The notes under the pieces are model-generated. The model was not told the origin of the DNA. It did no database searches and saw only the letters and a program-made list of their open reading frames with translations. Position numbers and translations under genes: made by a program. Shown here piece after piece: positions 7,466 through 17,172 of a stretch of 59,827 nt of DNA (its first letter is position 1; every line of letters begins with the position of its first letter). Source of the stretch: Acinetobacter bereziniae LMG 1003 = CIP 70.12. Lineage in GTDB: Bacteria; Pseudomonadota; Gammaproteobacteria; Pseudomonadales; Moraxellaceae. The DNA is taken from assembly GCF_000368925.1 (NCBI RefSeq), contig NZ_KB849755.1:1604174-1664000 (forward strand), read 5' to 3'.

Positions 7466-8080
7466 CTAATATTTATTCATCAATCCAATGATTCCATTGG
7501 CAATCATATCAATTGCGATAGTGCCTATTAAAAGTGCGGATAAACGCCCAACAATATCAAAATAACGATCAATATATTTGGCATGACTATAGCGCAGATG
7601 ATCATGACCAAATTTCATAATCATTAAAATGCCACAGCTGATAAATAAAGTGAATGCAATCAAGAGTGCTGATTCGACTAAAGACATACTGACACCAGTG
7701 ACCACAGCCGCACTAATTGTACCTGGACCAATCATGAAAGGCATCGCCATCGTACTTGCCAAATGTGCTGGCGTTCCTCTCATCTCTCCAATCGTATCCG
7801 CACCTTGGAAAACAAAACGATAACCGATCACCAAGAAAATCAGTCCACCAAAAATCTGAAAGGATTCAAAACGAACATTTAAATAAGAACTAAAGATTGC
7901 TTCGCCACCCCATGCGAACAGTAAAAAAACCACATAAGCAATCAATGCCCCTTGGGCTAAACTTTTATTAAACACCTTCGTTTCAGTATGTCGAATCATT
8001 CCAATCATATAGATGCTCATTAAAAAAGGATTGAGCAAGGAAAAAAATAAAGCAAAAGAATGGATATAGTTTGAAAACAT
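7466..8080 (-). CDS. MarC family inner-membrane protein
   Basis: The roughly 204-residue protein has six hydrophobic segments typical of the MarC (UPF0056) family: an N-terminal Asn-Pro in the first segment (Leu-Leu-Asn-Pro-Phe), a Gly-Gly-Glu-Ala loop, Phe-Gly-Gly-Leu-Ile-Phe-Leu-Val-Ile-Gly, and the signature Met-Ala-x-Pro-x-x-x-Gly-Pro-Gly-Thr-Ile in the middle. The transported substrate of the family is not established; the old link to multiple antibiotic resistance has not held up. I start it at the ATG at 8080, which has GGAAAG five bases upstream; the longer frame from 8095 would need a TTG. It stands alone and is the first host gene beyond the integrated element. Confidence 0.9.
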   Translation of the reverse strand: MFSNYIHSFALFFSLLNPFLMSIYMIGMIRHTETKVFNKSLAQGALIAYVVFLLFAWGGEAIFSSYLNVRFESFQIFGGLIFLVIGYRFVFQGADTIGEMRGTPAHLASTMAMPFMIGPGTISAAVVTGVSMSLVESALLIAFTLFISCGILMIMKFGHDHLRYSHAKYIDRYFDIVGRLSALLIGTIAIDMIANGIIGLMNKY

Positions 8081-8637
8081 AAGAACTTTCCACAAAAAAG
8101 TTTATCAATTTATGACTAAATAAAGTGTAATGCCCGATCTTCATAAATTTTGTCGGACTCATTATTTAAAATTGTAAACTTATCTAGGATTCATTCACTT
8201 ATAAAACATAAAATGATAAAAAATTGTAACTATGCAGGTACTGGTTTCAGTCATCAGATTGGTTTTCGTTTAGCATGATCAAAACGGACAATTCAAAACG
8301 AACCAAGTAGCGCTGAGATGCCTTACCTTTAAAAAGTTTCAACATTATGATTTTATTTATTTTTTAAGCGTAGTTATGCTAAATCTTAAACTCATCAAAA
8401 TTACAATAACATCTAATCTAATAACTTTTAGAATTTAGTTATCGATCAAAACTTTCTCTCATAGACGATCAGCAAGATCGTCAATCTAGGTGTAAATGTT
8501 TATAGCAAAAGATCAACTTATTTTGAATGAGCATGTTGATCCAAATCAGTTATCTGAGTAAGTAAAACATTTGATGGCTATACTGTTTATTGCCCCCTAA
8601 AAAACATTGAAGAATCAAATATTTTACTGTGCTTTTT
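8081..8637. other. Intergenic region without a recognised gene
   Basis: About 550 AT-rich bases lie between the MarC gene and the end of the fimbrial operon. The only structure I see is a short hairpin, 8464-8470 with 8476-8482 (GACGATC / GATCGTC), without a T-run. The MarC promoter should be near 8100-8200. Confidence 0.4.
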
Positions 8638-9213
8638 TTATTGATAGTCTATCCAAAATTCAGCATAGGCATTGGCAAAACCTGGCGTTGCAGGCGCATC
8701 CGTTGCAATATAATTGGCATAAAATACTACTGAGGCATTGCCATTCGCATCCACTAAAAAAGGACGACTTTTACTAGAAACATCATTTGGAAATCTATTT
8801 GTTTTAGTAATTGGAACGCGATTACGATTAGAATCTGTTAACTCGATCGCAACGTGCTGTGCAGTTGATGTTGCATTAGGATTACTTAAAGCCAAAAGTT
8901 GATTATTCACAGGGTTCTGTTCACCCATAAACGTAAACCTGACTTCTGCTCCCGCAGGGCATTGAACCAAATTAAATGGAATCGCGACACGTGGACCTTT
9001 ATCTCCGGGTGTTTTTAATTGACGTGTAGAATTTAATCCCATATCGACTATTTTATGCGCCTGACTCTCCTCAACACCACAGGTTGAATTTGTCGCATTG
9101 CCTTTTAAAGTAAAGTTATAGGTTCCCAAATCAGCGTGTGCATAACTGTACAGACCCATACTCACCATAAGCAAACAAGCCGTACGATAAAGATTTTGCT
9201 TTAATATATTCAT
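8638..9213 (-). CDS. Minor fimbrial subunit (FimA-like pilin)
   Basis: This is the last gene of the fimbrial operon. The protein has a signal peptide ending in Tyr-Ala-His-Ala-Asp and a pilin domain with the usual Cys pair (Thr-Cys-Gly-Val and Val-Gln-Cys-Pro, about 45 residues apart), a Val-Asp-Met-Gly strand, and a C-terminal Ala-Glu-Phe-Trp-Ile-Asp-Tyr beta strand with penultimate aromatic residue for donor-strand exchange. It resembles the major pilin at 14175-14711 in layout, so it is probably a second shaft or adaptor subunit. Of three tandem starts (TTG, ATG, ATG) the last has AGGGG six bases upstream. It follows the adhesin gene closely. Confidence 0.85.
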   Translation of the reverse strand: MNILKQNLYRTACLLMVSMGLYSYAHADLGTYNFTLKGNATNSTCGVEESQAHKIVDMGLNSTRQLKTPGDKGPRVAIPFNLVQCPAGAEVRFTFMGEQNPVNNQLLALSNPNATSTAQHVAIELTDSNRNRVPITKTNRFPNDVSSKSRPFLVDANGNASVVFYANYIATDAPATPGFANAYAEFWIDYQ

Positions 9214-9222
9214 CATCAACCC

Positions 9223-10248
9223 CTAGTCAAAATCTATTCTGAAATAGCCACGCGCCTGAAAAGGACCTGGTGTAGGCTGGTTTCCAGTGACACTAACAGG
9301 CCATGCTTTCACCACGATATTGGCAGGATTGGTATTGTTGAAATGAATTTTACTGTTGATATTATTAGGAATCAGTACATTGTCATTTTGGTCTGACATT
9401 TTAAAACCAATATCAGGATTATTGGACACAATGATGTCATTGGCAGGTCCACCAACTTTGTCTGTTTGGACCCGTAGCGTTAGTGGTGCATTATCGCTAA
9501 TAAAACTATTACATTTTATTGACAACGGCATATTGGCTTTCGGAATACCGTTAATTTTGTTGCCTATACCCGCACTTTTAAAGTTATAAGTTGGGATATT
9601 TCCAAAATCAACAATTGATTCAACATCATCATTAATAATACAGTTTTGAGGAACAATCACTCGTCCTCTTAGATGTAAGGTTTGTTTTGCACCATTAATG
9701 AGTGCAGAACCATACGGAGCAGCATTATCACCGACATAGAAGTCAGCCAATGGAATGTCAATATCCGTAAATCCAACAAAAGGTTTAGAAATCCTCATGG
9801 TCACTGTATATTGTGTATTTCCAGTGTGTGTAGAAGTTCCACAGCGTTCAGATGGAAAACCAAAGCGCCCATTTTGAGCGGGTACGTTAATATTGGTTCC
9901 ATTATAGGTATATCGAACAGAGGCTTGTAAGTAGTCATTCACTTGCATATAGCTTTTTCCGCCAATGATGACTCGAGGTCCTGTGTAGTAGGCAGTCATA
10001 TAAATAGGAATAGAAGCGCCAGTGAGCGTCGTACCGTTATCACAATGGGTCGTCCAAGGATCACCATTTACACTGACTGTCAGGACTGAATCAAAGGTCT
10101 TTCCTGCCGTATTATCGGCAGGATCGGTAAACGTATAGGTACCAAAGTCCGCATATAAATTTTTGTTGTGTTCTTCACGCCACCAGCCTGCTGAAACATC
10201 CATCGCAGTCAGAATTAATAGAGTTGAAGCAAGTAATTGGTTTTTCAT
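9223..10248 (-). CDS. Two-domain fimbrial tip adhesin
   Basis: The 341-residue exported protein has a signal peptide (Leu-Leu-Ala-Ser-Thr-Leu-Leu-Ile-Leu, cleaved near Val-Ser-Ala). The N-terminal domain of about 190 residues contains two cysteines (Thr-His-Cys-Asp, Glu-Arg-Cys-Gly) and is the likely receptor-binding lectin domain. The C-terminal pilin domain begins near Pro-Gln-Asn-Cys-Ile and ends in Gly-Tyr-Phe-Arg-Ile-Asp-Phe-Asp. Length and order match FimH/PapG-type adhesins sitting at the pilus tip. I start at the ATG at 10248, which has GGAGAA five bases upstream; the longer frame to 10296 would overlap the usher. The ligand cannot be predicted from sequence. Confidence 0.85.
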   Translation of the reverse strand: MKNQLLASTLLILTAMDVSAGWWREEHNKNLYADFGTYTFTDPADNTAGKTFDSVLTVSVNGDPWTTHCDNGTTLTGASIPIYMTAYYTGPRVIIGGKSYMQVNDYLQASVRYTYNGTNINVPAQNGRFGFPSERCGTSTHTGNTQYTVTMRISKPFVGFTDIDIPLADFYVGDNAAPYGSALINGAKQTLHLRGRVIVPQNCIINDDVESIVDFGNIPTYNFKSAGIGNKINGIPKANMPLSIKCNSFISDNAPLTLRVQTDKVGGPANDIIVSNNPDIGFKMSDQNDNVLIPNNINSKIHFNNTNPANIVVKAWPVSVTGNQPTPGPFQARGYFRIDFD

Positions 10249-10261
10249 CAATATTCTCCGG

Positions 10262-12874
10262 TTACTTACATTCAACATCAAACTGTTGTACTGCAAGGCT
10301 TAAGTCAGCAGTGCTAATATCATAATCTGCAACACATTTTTGTTCGTTTGCGTCGCCCCAAGTTACTTCAAGCACACCTTTAAGCGGTAAGCCAGTCATA
10401 TAAACTTGCCCTGACTCTGCCGCCATACCTACAGTTTTACTCGCAGTGACCGTCACATTACTGGCATAAGGGATCGGTTGCCCTTGATATTTGAGATCGA
10501 TCAAAGCACGTACACCAATACTGGTATCAAATGTTGCGCGGCTAATCGCACCACGAATTGGCACAACATTATTGACATTGCTGTTGATTTCTAAATTTGA
10601 ATCAAAACTGTTTGAATCCAATGCCACACGATTTAAACGATATTCAGAGGCATACGGCAAGATTGCATAACCACGCCAATCGGTTTTAACCCCATTATAG
10701 TTTTCAACTTTGACCCCTTTAGCACCAGGAGCTTTGACTAAAATACTGGTATCACCAAGAATCTGACCAAAGGTCAATCCATCTTTATGCAGCAACATGC
10801 CACCACTTGCACTATAGCTAAAGCGATTATTGTTTCCATCATAGCTATAACCTGCACCTACATTGCCATAAGTTCCGTTATAGCCCACATTAATGGCGCC
10901 TGCTGAACCTTGTTCAGTGACATAACCTTGGCGAATGCTATAACTCAAATTGCGGTCTTTCAATAAAGTGCCGCTAATTCCAGTCTGATAAGAATTATTG
11001 CCATCTGAATTTTGTGTGGTCGATACTGTTGCATAGGTATTCGCCCAAGGGTTATCACGGAAATTCGCTTTAGAACGCAGACGACCGAGCGGAAAAGATG
11101 CATTAGCGGTATAAAGTGTATTTACTTTGTCCAGTTGTGAAAACATGTTGCGGCTGACACCGAGCGAATAGCTTATGCCATTCCATGCACCATTGTAGCC
11201 AGCCTGTATCCATTCATCTTTTTTGGCAGTTCCCCAATAACTTTGCTGGTTTGCTGCAAAGTAAAGTGAACCATAACGCCCCATTGAGTGCGAAATGTTG
11301 GCTTGCAAACGACCTTTTTTAGCATGGTTCAGATCATAGCCATTGGCAATGATACCTACATTTGCCAAATTGCCGTCCTGAGTTTCAGCCTCACTATAGT
11401 TTTCACTCATTTGCCCGTAAAAGACATCATTGAGTGTATAGAAGCCACGCGTTGAATAGCGATAACCCAAAAGCTGAAAACTTGTTCCTGAGCGCAGTAA
11501 AGATTTAGAGTAGAGGAAACGCATCGATTGACCACGGTGCTTGGAACCATCGACCAACTCACTGTTTGCATGCGTTAAATCGAAAGAAAAAGCGCCAAAC
11601 TGCCCCATGTTACTGCCAAAGCCGAGTAAAGTGCTTTGATAATTCGAGGACAGTTGAGTCCCGCCATAAATCGAAAGCCCTTTTGGTAATCCATGTACAA
11701 CAGTCGCTTGCACAACATTTTCATTTTCTCTGTTGTTACGAGAACCATTGCGGAATTCACCCGCTAAAACACTATAACGTGTACGCCCTTCGCGTTGTAA
11801 AATCGGTAAACTTGAATACGGCACAAGGTAACTTTGGATTGAACCATCACTTTCTTCAATGGATACCTGTAAGTCACCACTACCAAAAGCAGGGTTCAAG
11901 TCCTGAATTAAGAAAGGACCAGGAGCGACATTGATTTGGTAAACAATATTATTATTTTGTCGAATCACAACTTTGGCATTGGTTTTAGCAACCCCACGCA
12001 CATTCGGTGCATAACCCTGTTGGCTATCAGGATACATGGCATCGGCAGTAGATAACTCGGCACCACGATAACTGAAGCTATCAAAAATACTGCCTTCGCT
12101 CGCACCATCACCAATTCTAAGTTGGCTTTTGATTGGAATCAGTGTTTTTTGCACATAAGTATTGAGATTGGTCCACTCATGCGTACTCAAGTTATTATTA
12201 GAACTGTAATTAAAACTGCCAGAATGACGTAATTGCCATGAACCTAAATTCATGCCACTGTCTACACTGATATATAGACCATTTCCTGCAGTAACTGAAC
12301 CAGAGTTGTTATATCCTGACATCCGGTAATTTAAAAACATCGCATTAATGCCTTCATCCCATTGTTCTGGTGGAATATATCCGCGCACCTGATTTTTTAA
12401 CGAGATTTGTGGTAAATCAATATAGAGTTTTTGCTTACTAAACTGAAAGCGACTATTTGCACCATTGATCAATTGACTGATGTCTAAACATTGTGGATTT
12501 GACGATGCCAATAGCTCAGGATAAGCCGCCATATTTACCCCAAAACTTTCTAATAGTTTAAGGTCTAAACAAGGCATTAACCCTGTTGCATCTGCAGTAT
12601 TTTGTTTTTCCACAAACTGAATATCACGAGTAACCACATATTCATCATTGGCATAAATCTCAACCCGATAAACGCCTGGTAATTGTTGTGGTGAACTTTG
12701 TAATTTGGTCAAGTCTGCAATTTGCGCATTCGACAAACCATCAGTTAAAAAGGCAGTATTAAATACTTGCTCTGCATGCGCGTTTTCTACGCATGCAGCA
12801 CTGACCGCCATCGCCGATGCAATACACATTGGCAATACTTTCATTTTTGCATACATCGGTTTATTCGGCATCAT
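10262..12874 (-). CDS. Fimbrial outer-membrane usher (PapC/FimD family)
   Basis: The roughly 870-residue usher is the outer-membrane pore that takes chaperone-subunit complexes from the periplasm and assembles the pilus. A signal peptide ends at Ala-His-Ala-Glu, followed by Val-Phe-Asn-Thr-Ala-Phe-Leu, the start of the N-terminal periplasmic chaperone-binding domain. The long central part is the 24-strand barrel with plug (Tyr-Arg-Gly-Ala-Glu-Leu, Ser-Asp-x-x-Met-Tyr-Pro, Ala-Pro-Asn-Val-Arg-Gly-Val-Ala). The end holds the two C-terminal plates, with the closing Cys pair (Gln-Lys-Cys-Val-Ala-Asp-Tyr and a terminal Glu-Cys-Lys). Full length for the family. Starts GTG-ATG-ATG are adjacent; I use the first ATG. 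It is 28 bases past the chaperone gene. Confidence 0.95.
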   Translation of the reverse strand: MMPNKPMYAKMKVLPMCIASAMAVSAACVENAHAEQVFNTAFLTDGLSNAQIADLTKLQSSPQQLPGVYRVEIYANDEYVVTRDIQFVEKQNTADATGLMPCLDLKLLESFGVNMAAYPELLASSNPQCLDISQLINGANSRFQFSKQKLYIDLPQISLKNQVRGYIPPEQWDEGINAMFLNYRMSGYNNSGSVTAGNGLYISVDSGMNLGSWQLRHSGSFNYSSNNNLSTHEWTNLNTYVQKTLIPIKSQLRIGDGASEGSIFDSFSYRGAELSTADAMYPDSQQGYAPNVRGVAKTNAKVVIRQNNNIVYQINVAPGPFLIQDLNPAFGSGDLQVSIEESDGSIQSYLVPYSSLPILQREGRTRYSVLAGEFRNGSRNNRENENVVQATVVHGLPKGLSIYGGTQLSSNYQSTLLGFGSNMGQFGAFSFDLTHANSELVDGSKHRGQSMRFLYSKSLLRSGTSFQLLGYRYSTRGFYTLNDVFYGQMSENYSEAETQDGNLANVGIIANGYDLNHAKKGRLQANISHSMGRYGSLYFAANQQSYWGTAKKDEWIQAGYNGAWNGISYSLGVSRNMFSQLDKVNTLYTANASFPLGRLRSKANFRDNPWANTYATVSTTQNSDGNNSYQTGISGTLLKDRNLSYSIRQGYVTEQGSAGAINVGYNGTYGNVGAGYSYDGNNNRFSYSASGGMLLHKDGLTFGQILGDTSILVKAPGAKGVKVENYNGVKTDWRGYAILPYASEYRLNRVALDSNSFDSNLEINSNVNNVVPIRGAISRATFDTSIGVRALIDLKYQGQPIPYASNVTVTASKTVGMAAESGQVYMTGLPLKGVLEVTWGDANEQKCVADYDISTADLSLAVQQFDVECK

Positions 12875-12902
12875 CACTCAAGTACCTATACAACACATAT
12901 TA

Positions 12903-13604
12903 TTAATTTAGGTTTATTTCTACTTTTGGTGTCACACCACCATAGTCATTCACAGTTTGATAACTCAGCTTGTTCCCTGAGGTTTTTGAAATTTTTGTTT
13001 TTTCAAATGGTGCAGCCATCACGCTATCTAACTTGGTCTCATTCAGCACCAAATTGACAAATGAGATGTGATAAGGAGATTGGTTATCCACCTCTACACC
13101 TTCCGCAGTTTTTACAAATTTGACTTTTGTTATTGCGTCTTCAGGCGCAATCTTTAATTTTTCTGGACGAACAAACAGCTTGATTCGTGACAGTACAGCA
13201 AGCTGTAAAATGTTCTTTTCCGCAAGAACTTCTTTGTCTACAGATGGAATTGATTTTACATTTAACCAAAAAACTGACTCACGATCTTGTGGCAGATCTT
13301 TTACTAAGTTCACAATTCTCAAAGTATTTTCTGTTGCTGGCTCTGCCACAAATAAAGGTGGCGTCACCAAAAAGTTTTTAACTTTTTCTTCTTTTTTATT
13401 TTCAACCCATGAGTTAATCAGATAGCGATCTTTTTTACTGTGGTTGATCACAGATAGAGAAACTTGCTTGGCTTCCATCGGATAAATCACACGTGTTGCA
13501 CCTAAAGATACCCCACCAATCGCCTTACCTTCAGCATATGAAAAGGAAGCTAGGCATGATAAAGCCACACCCAATACACCGTTTTTAAACATGCTTAAAT
13601 TCAT
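12903..13604 (-). CDS. Periplasmic pilus chaperone (PapD-like)
   Basis: The roughly 233-residue protein has a signal peptide ending Ser-Tyr-Ala-Glu and the two immunoglobulin-like domains of PapD chaperones. Landmarks are Ala-Thr-Arg-Val-Ile-Tyr (G1-donor start and conserved Arg), Val-Thr-Pro-Pro-Leu-Phe, Asn-Thr-Leu-Arg-Ile, and the family signature Arg-Glu-Ser-Val-Phe-Trp-Leu-Asn-Val-Lys. It holds and caps pilin subunits until the usher accepts them. The ATG at 13604 has TTGGAA upstream; the 6-codon longer frame would require TTG. It follows the 165-residue subunit gene with almost no gap. Confidence 0.93.
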   Translation of the reverse strand: MNLSMFKNGVLGVALSCLASFSYAEGKAIGGVSLGATRVIYPMEAKQVSLSVINHSKKDRYLINSWVENKKEEKVKNFLVTPPLFVAEPATENTLRIVNLVKDLPQDRESVFWLNVKSIPSVDKEVLAEKNILQLAVLSRIKLFVRPEKLKIAPEDAITKVKFVKTAEGVEVDNQSPYHISFVNLVLNETKLDSVMAAPFEKTKISKTSGNKLSYQTVNDYGGVTPKVEINLN

Positions 13605-13623
13605 ATCAATATTCCAAAACAAC

Positions 13624-14121
13624 TTATGGATAAAAAACAGAAATCAAAATATTTTTACTATTTTCAGTCGACTGACCATTGAGCTTCGATAAAGGCAATA
13701 CAACTGTTTCATCAATATTTGTTAGTTCAGGCTCTTGAGTCATATTTGTGACTTCGTGAGCGACCTGAGACAATGTTGATCGTTGATATACATTTGAATG
13801 ATGCAAATTCATGCCAGGCATCAAATAAAATGTTTGTTCAGGCAACGCCAATGAGTCAGAGATAAGATGACTATTGTTGGCATCTTTCAAAGCAATGGCG
13901 AGGTTGTAATAAACCGTTGAAGAGCAATTTGAAACATTCAATTCTAAATGAGACTCAGTTTCACGATTTTCACCAAACTTGAAGTTGCTTTTCTGGGCAA
14001 ATAAACAGCTTGGATTCACTAAGGAACCACTAAAATGGGCTCTTCCACCAAATACATAACTGTCTGCAAAAGCACTTTGAAATAAAAACATCCCAACCAG
14101 TACAGTTAAATATTTGTTCAT
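13624..14121 (-). CDS. Fimbrial subunit of unusual type
   Basis: This 165-residue exported protein (signal peptide to Ser-Ala-Phe-Ala-Asp) starts its mature part with a strand and Gly-Ser-Leu-Val-Asn-Pro-Ser-Cys, as pilins do, and has a second cysteine in Val-Ser-Asn-Cys-Ser. The C-terminal end, Ile-Leu-Ile-Ser-Val-Phe-Tyr-Pro, is a beta strand with a penultimate Tyr, expected for donor-strand exchange. The middle, with Tyr-Leu-Met-Pro-Gly-Met-Asn-Leu-His-His, is unlike the major pilin. A role as minor subunit, anchor or length terminator is possible. It lies between the major pilin and the chaperone, 53 bases after the former. Confidence 0.8.
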   Translation of the reverse strand: MNKYLTVLVGMFLFQSAFADSYVFGGRAHFSGSLVNPSCLFAQKSNFKFGENRETESHLELNVSNCSSTVYYNLAIALKDANNSHLISDSLALPEQTFYLMPGMNLHHSNVYQRSTLSQVAHEVTNMTQEPELTNIDETVVLPLSKLNGQSTENSKNILISVFYP

Positions 14122-14174
14122 ATGAAATCAGCCCATTCAGTGTGATTTATTCAAATCAAGATTTGAATGAATCC

Positions 14175-14711
14175 TTAGTTATAGTTCACAACAAAAGTTG
14201 CATCAGCATTTGCTTTACCTGGTGTAGATGCACCAGTCGCTACATAACGTGCTGTAAATGGGAAAGTGTTTGTACCATCAATAATTGCTTTTTCTGTAGA
14301 GAAATCAGAACCATCTACAGCCAAAATTTTAGATGCATAATCTGTGATTTCGATACCAACATTTGTTGCAGCAGGTGCGTTACCGCCACCACCGTTTACA
14401 GCCAATAATTTATTGTTTGTGCTTACAGTTTGACCATTGAATGCAAAAGAAACACCGTTAGTTACAAGTGAAGCATCACAGTCAACCAATTGAATGTTGA
14501 ATGGAACTGGACCTGATTTGTCACCAGCTACAGCTAAACGCGCAGTACGGTGTTGACCCAAATCTACAGTTTGATCCGCTGTATCTGTACTTACTGCACA
14601 TGCAGCATTTACTAATTCACCCACAAAATGAACTGTTCCACCGTTTACTGGTGCTGCAAAAGATGCAGATGACATAACACAAGCAGCAGCAAGAAGACCT
14701 AATTTTTTCAT
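14175..14711 (-). CDS. Major type 1-like fimbrial pilin
   Basis: This 178-residue pilin is the first gene of the operon. It has a clean signal peptide (Met-Lys-Lys-Leu-Gly-Leu-Leu-Ala-Ala-Ala, cleaved after Ser-Phe-Ala), the mature start Pro-Val-Asn-Gly-Gly-Thr-Val-His-Phe (donor strand), the disulphide cysteines Ala-Ala-Cys-Ala and Val-Asp-Cys-Asp, and the terminal beta-zipper Ala-Thr-Phe-Val-Val-Asn-Tyr-Asn. AAAGGG lies 8 bases before the ATG. As in other fimbrial operons the first gene is probably the most strongly expressed and forms the rod. Confidence 0.93.
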   Translation of the reverse strand: MKKLGLLAAACVMSSASFAAPVNGGTVHFVGELVNAACAVSTDTADQTVDLGQHRTARLAVAGDKSGPVPFNIQLVDCDASLVTNGVSFAFNGQTVSTNNKLLAVNGGGGNAPAATNVGIEITDYASKILAVDGSDFSTEKAIIDGTNTFPFTARYVATGASTPGKANADATFVVNYN

Positions 14712-15108
14712 GAAATAACCCTTTCAAAAGAGAAAACAAATTATGTTTAAGGTTTATTGTGATTACTGATACATATTCTTTTAACTTCAATCATCTAGCT
14801 TTGATTAAAATTTCATTTATTTTATCTAAACAAATTGAGATATATCTTGTTTTAATAAAATTATGAGACAGTCATCACATAAACTAAGCAGATTGTAGAC
14901 GTTGAGTTACTATTAAGAAAAATGATTTTTACTCAAGATGATTGCTGAGTTTTTTGCATAGATATATAAAAAGTTATTTTTTTCAACACATTACATTTGT
15001 TATTTTTTGATCAAAAATACTTAACTTTATCAATTTAAATATTTAATTTGATTTTTTGCGAAATAAAATGGTGATGTGAATAACGCAGAAACAACCACTG
15101 TTGGCTAT
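14712..15108. promoter_or_regulatory. Fimbrial operon upstream region
   Basis: This AT-rich stretch of about 400 bases lies between the c-di-GMP gene and the major pilin and contains no gene. It must hold the fimbrial promoter. I see no invertible-element inverted repeats of the fimS kind, so phase variation by inversion is not supported. Confidence 0.4.
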
Positions 15109-17172
15109 TTATGGAGAGTGATAATTGGCTTCTAAACGATCGACAGGCAATGGCATTCCTAAAAGATAGCCTTGTAATTGTTGACAACCTAGACGTTTAA
15201 GAATTTGCGCTTGTTGTTCAGTTTCGACACCTTCTGCGGTGACGACCAAGCCTAAACGGATTGCCAGATGAATAATACTTTCTAAAATAATTTGTTCTTT
15301 TGAACCTTCACACAGATTTCGAATAAATTCACGATCTATTTTTAATTCATCTACAGGTAAATCTTTTAAATATAAAAAACTGGAATGCCCTGTTCCAAAG
15401 TCATCAATCGCCAGTTTAATTCCTAAATTTCTAAGTTTTTCAAAAGTTTGAATACTATCATCGATATGATGCATCGCTGTTGATTCAGTAATTTCGATAA
15501 TTAAATTTCCATGCTTGACATGATATTTCTGAATTAACTTTTCTAAATTTCCAATCAGATGCTTATGTTCAAATTGCACCGCGGATAAATTAACGGCAAC
15601 AGGACAAAAGGCATAATTCTTTTGTTCCCACTGTTGAATCTGCATACAGGCTTGTTCTAAAGCCCAATAGCCCATACGAATAATCAAGCCTGTCTGTTCA
15701 GCGCCGCCAATAAACATACTGGGTGCTAATAATCCCAAACTTGGATGTTTCCAACGAATCAGTGCTTCAACACCACAAATACGATAATCAGCAGTAAACT
15801 TTGGTTGATAAAATAGGATAAATTGTTGTTCTTCAACTGCTTTGTATAAATCATTAATCAATTTAGATTGACTTCGATTGTGATGCTGCTGGTCCAAAGA
15901 GCAGCTATACACACTATAGGTATTTCGCCCCTGTTCTTTGGATTGGATCATTGCGGAATCTGCATTAATCAATAAATCTTGTAAATTTTGCCCGTGATCT
16001 GGAAAAAAGACGATGCCTATGCTTGCTGAAATATTGATTTCTTTACCCGAAATTTGAAAACTATCCTGGATTTTTTGTAAGAATAATTCAGCAATATGCT
16101 CGGCTTGAATACGGCTTGAATCTTCAAGAATCAGGATAAATTCATCACCACCAATACGAATCAGCTTTTGTCCTTCAGTCAATAATGGATATAAACGTTG
16201 AGCGAACTTCACCAGCAGTTCATCACCAATATGATGACCAAAGGCATCATTCACAGACTTAAAACGATCAAGATCAATATAAACAAAGGCTATTTTTGTT
16301 GCTGTTTCCTTATAATCTAGAAATAATGCATCCGTATATTCAACTAAAAAAAGACGATTAGGTAACTTCGTGAGATTATCTTGAAGTGCCAATCCTTCAA
16401 GCTCTTTATTGGCTTGTATTAATTGTAAACTGCGTTCTTCTAATCTTCGTTCTAAAATTGCCACACAAAAGGCAGAAACAAGAATCAAACTTGCCACAAA
16501 AATAATAGTGAACAACAAAACACCTTGCCCTTCGTTCAACTGATTTTCAAAATGATTGACATGCGTTGACGAAAACGTTGCCGCCGCCATACCTGTATAG
16601 TGCATCCCTACAATGCTCAGTGCAATCATGATGGATACGGCGGCTTTATACAACAACTTATGACTAAAGGTATTTTTATACTTAAATGCCAGCCAAAACG
16701 ATAATCCCGAACCACTGATTGCAATCGTCACAGAGAGTATGACTAAAATTGGATGATAATAAATTTGCTGGTTTGGAATTTCCAACCCCATCATGCCGAC
16801 ATAATGCATGCCGGCAATCCCCAATCCCATCAGTAAAGCGCCTAAAATTAAACGCGGAAGAGGTAATGTGTCCTGTGTTGTTAACCAAACTGCAAATATT
16901 GAAGCCAATGTTGCAATAATATAAGAGATTACAGTGAGTGTTAGATCAAAAGTGTGATTTTCTGGTAAATGGCAAGCCAACATTCCGACAAAATGCATCG
17001 CCCAAATGGCAAATCCAAGTGCCATACCACTTAAACAGATAATTACTTTTTGAATACGCGCCGCATGAGGTGTAAAAATGAGTTGTTCTAATGAAATAGC
17101 AATGTAACAGATAATCACTGCAATGCACGCAGAACCTATTACGAGGCTACTATCATAACTCATATAACTCAT
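15109..17172 (-). CDS. MHYT-GGDEF-EAL cyclic-di-GMP enzyme
   Basis: The 687-residue membrane protein has an N-terminal MHYT sensor of about seven membrane segments with the three hallmark repeats Met-His-Phe-Val-Gly-Met, Met-His-Tyr-Val-Gly-Met and Met-His-Tyr-Thr-Gly-Met, proposed in the family to bind copper or sense diatomic gases. A GGDEF domain follows (intact Gly-Gly-Asp-Glu-Phe near residue 343), then an EAL domain (Val-Glu-Ala-Leu-Ile-Arg-Trp, Asp-Asp-Phe-Gly-Thr-Gly, Glu-Gly-Val-Glu-Thr). Both active sites look complete, so it may make and break c-di-GMP. It lies next to the fimbrial operon on the same strand with a 397-base gap, compatible with a role in attachment (inference). Confidence 0.93.
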   Translation of the reverse strand: MSYMSYDSSLVIGSACIAVIICYIAISLEQLIFTPHAARIQKVIICLSGMALGFAIWAMHFVGMLACHLPENHTFDLTLTVISYIIATLASIFAVWLTTQDTLPLPRLILGALLMGLGIAGMHYVGMMGLEIPNQQIYYHPILVILSVTIAISGSGLSFWLAFKYKNTFSHKLLYKAAVSIMIALSIVGMHYTGMAAATFSSTHVNHFENQLNEGQGVLLFTIIFVASLILVSAFCVAILERRLEERSLQLIQANKELEGLALQDNLTKLPNRLFLVEYTDALFLDYKETATKIAFVYIDLDRFKSVNDAFGHHIGDELLVKFAQRLYPLLTEGQKLIRIGGDEFILILEDSSRIQAEHIAELFLQKIQDSFQISGKEINISASIGIVFFPDHGQNLQDLLINADSAMIQSKEQGRNTYSVYSCSLDQQHHNRSQSKLINDLYKAVEEQQFILFYQPKFTADYRICGVEALIRWKHPSLGLLAPSMFIGGAEQTGLIIRMGYWALEQACMQIQQWEQKNYAFCPVAVNLSAVQFEHKHLIGNLEKLIQKYHVKHGNLIIEITESTAMHHIDDSIQTFEKLRNLGIKLAIDDFGTGHSSFLYLKDLPVDELKIDREFIRNLCEGSKEQIILESIIHLAIRLGLVVTAEGVETEQQAQILKRLGCQQLQGYLLGMPLPVDRLEANYHSP

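Noticed and set aside
13120..13425. 101-codon plus-strand frame opposite the chaperone gene
   Set aside because: It lies entirely within the well-supported chaperone coding sequence and has no family features.
14712..15108. Phase-variable invertible promoter for the fimbrial operon
   Set aside because: I looked for inverted repeats flanking the promoter region and found none; there is no fimB/E-type recombinase next to it.
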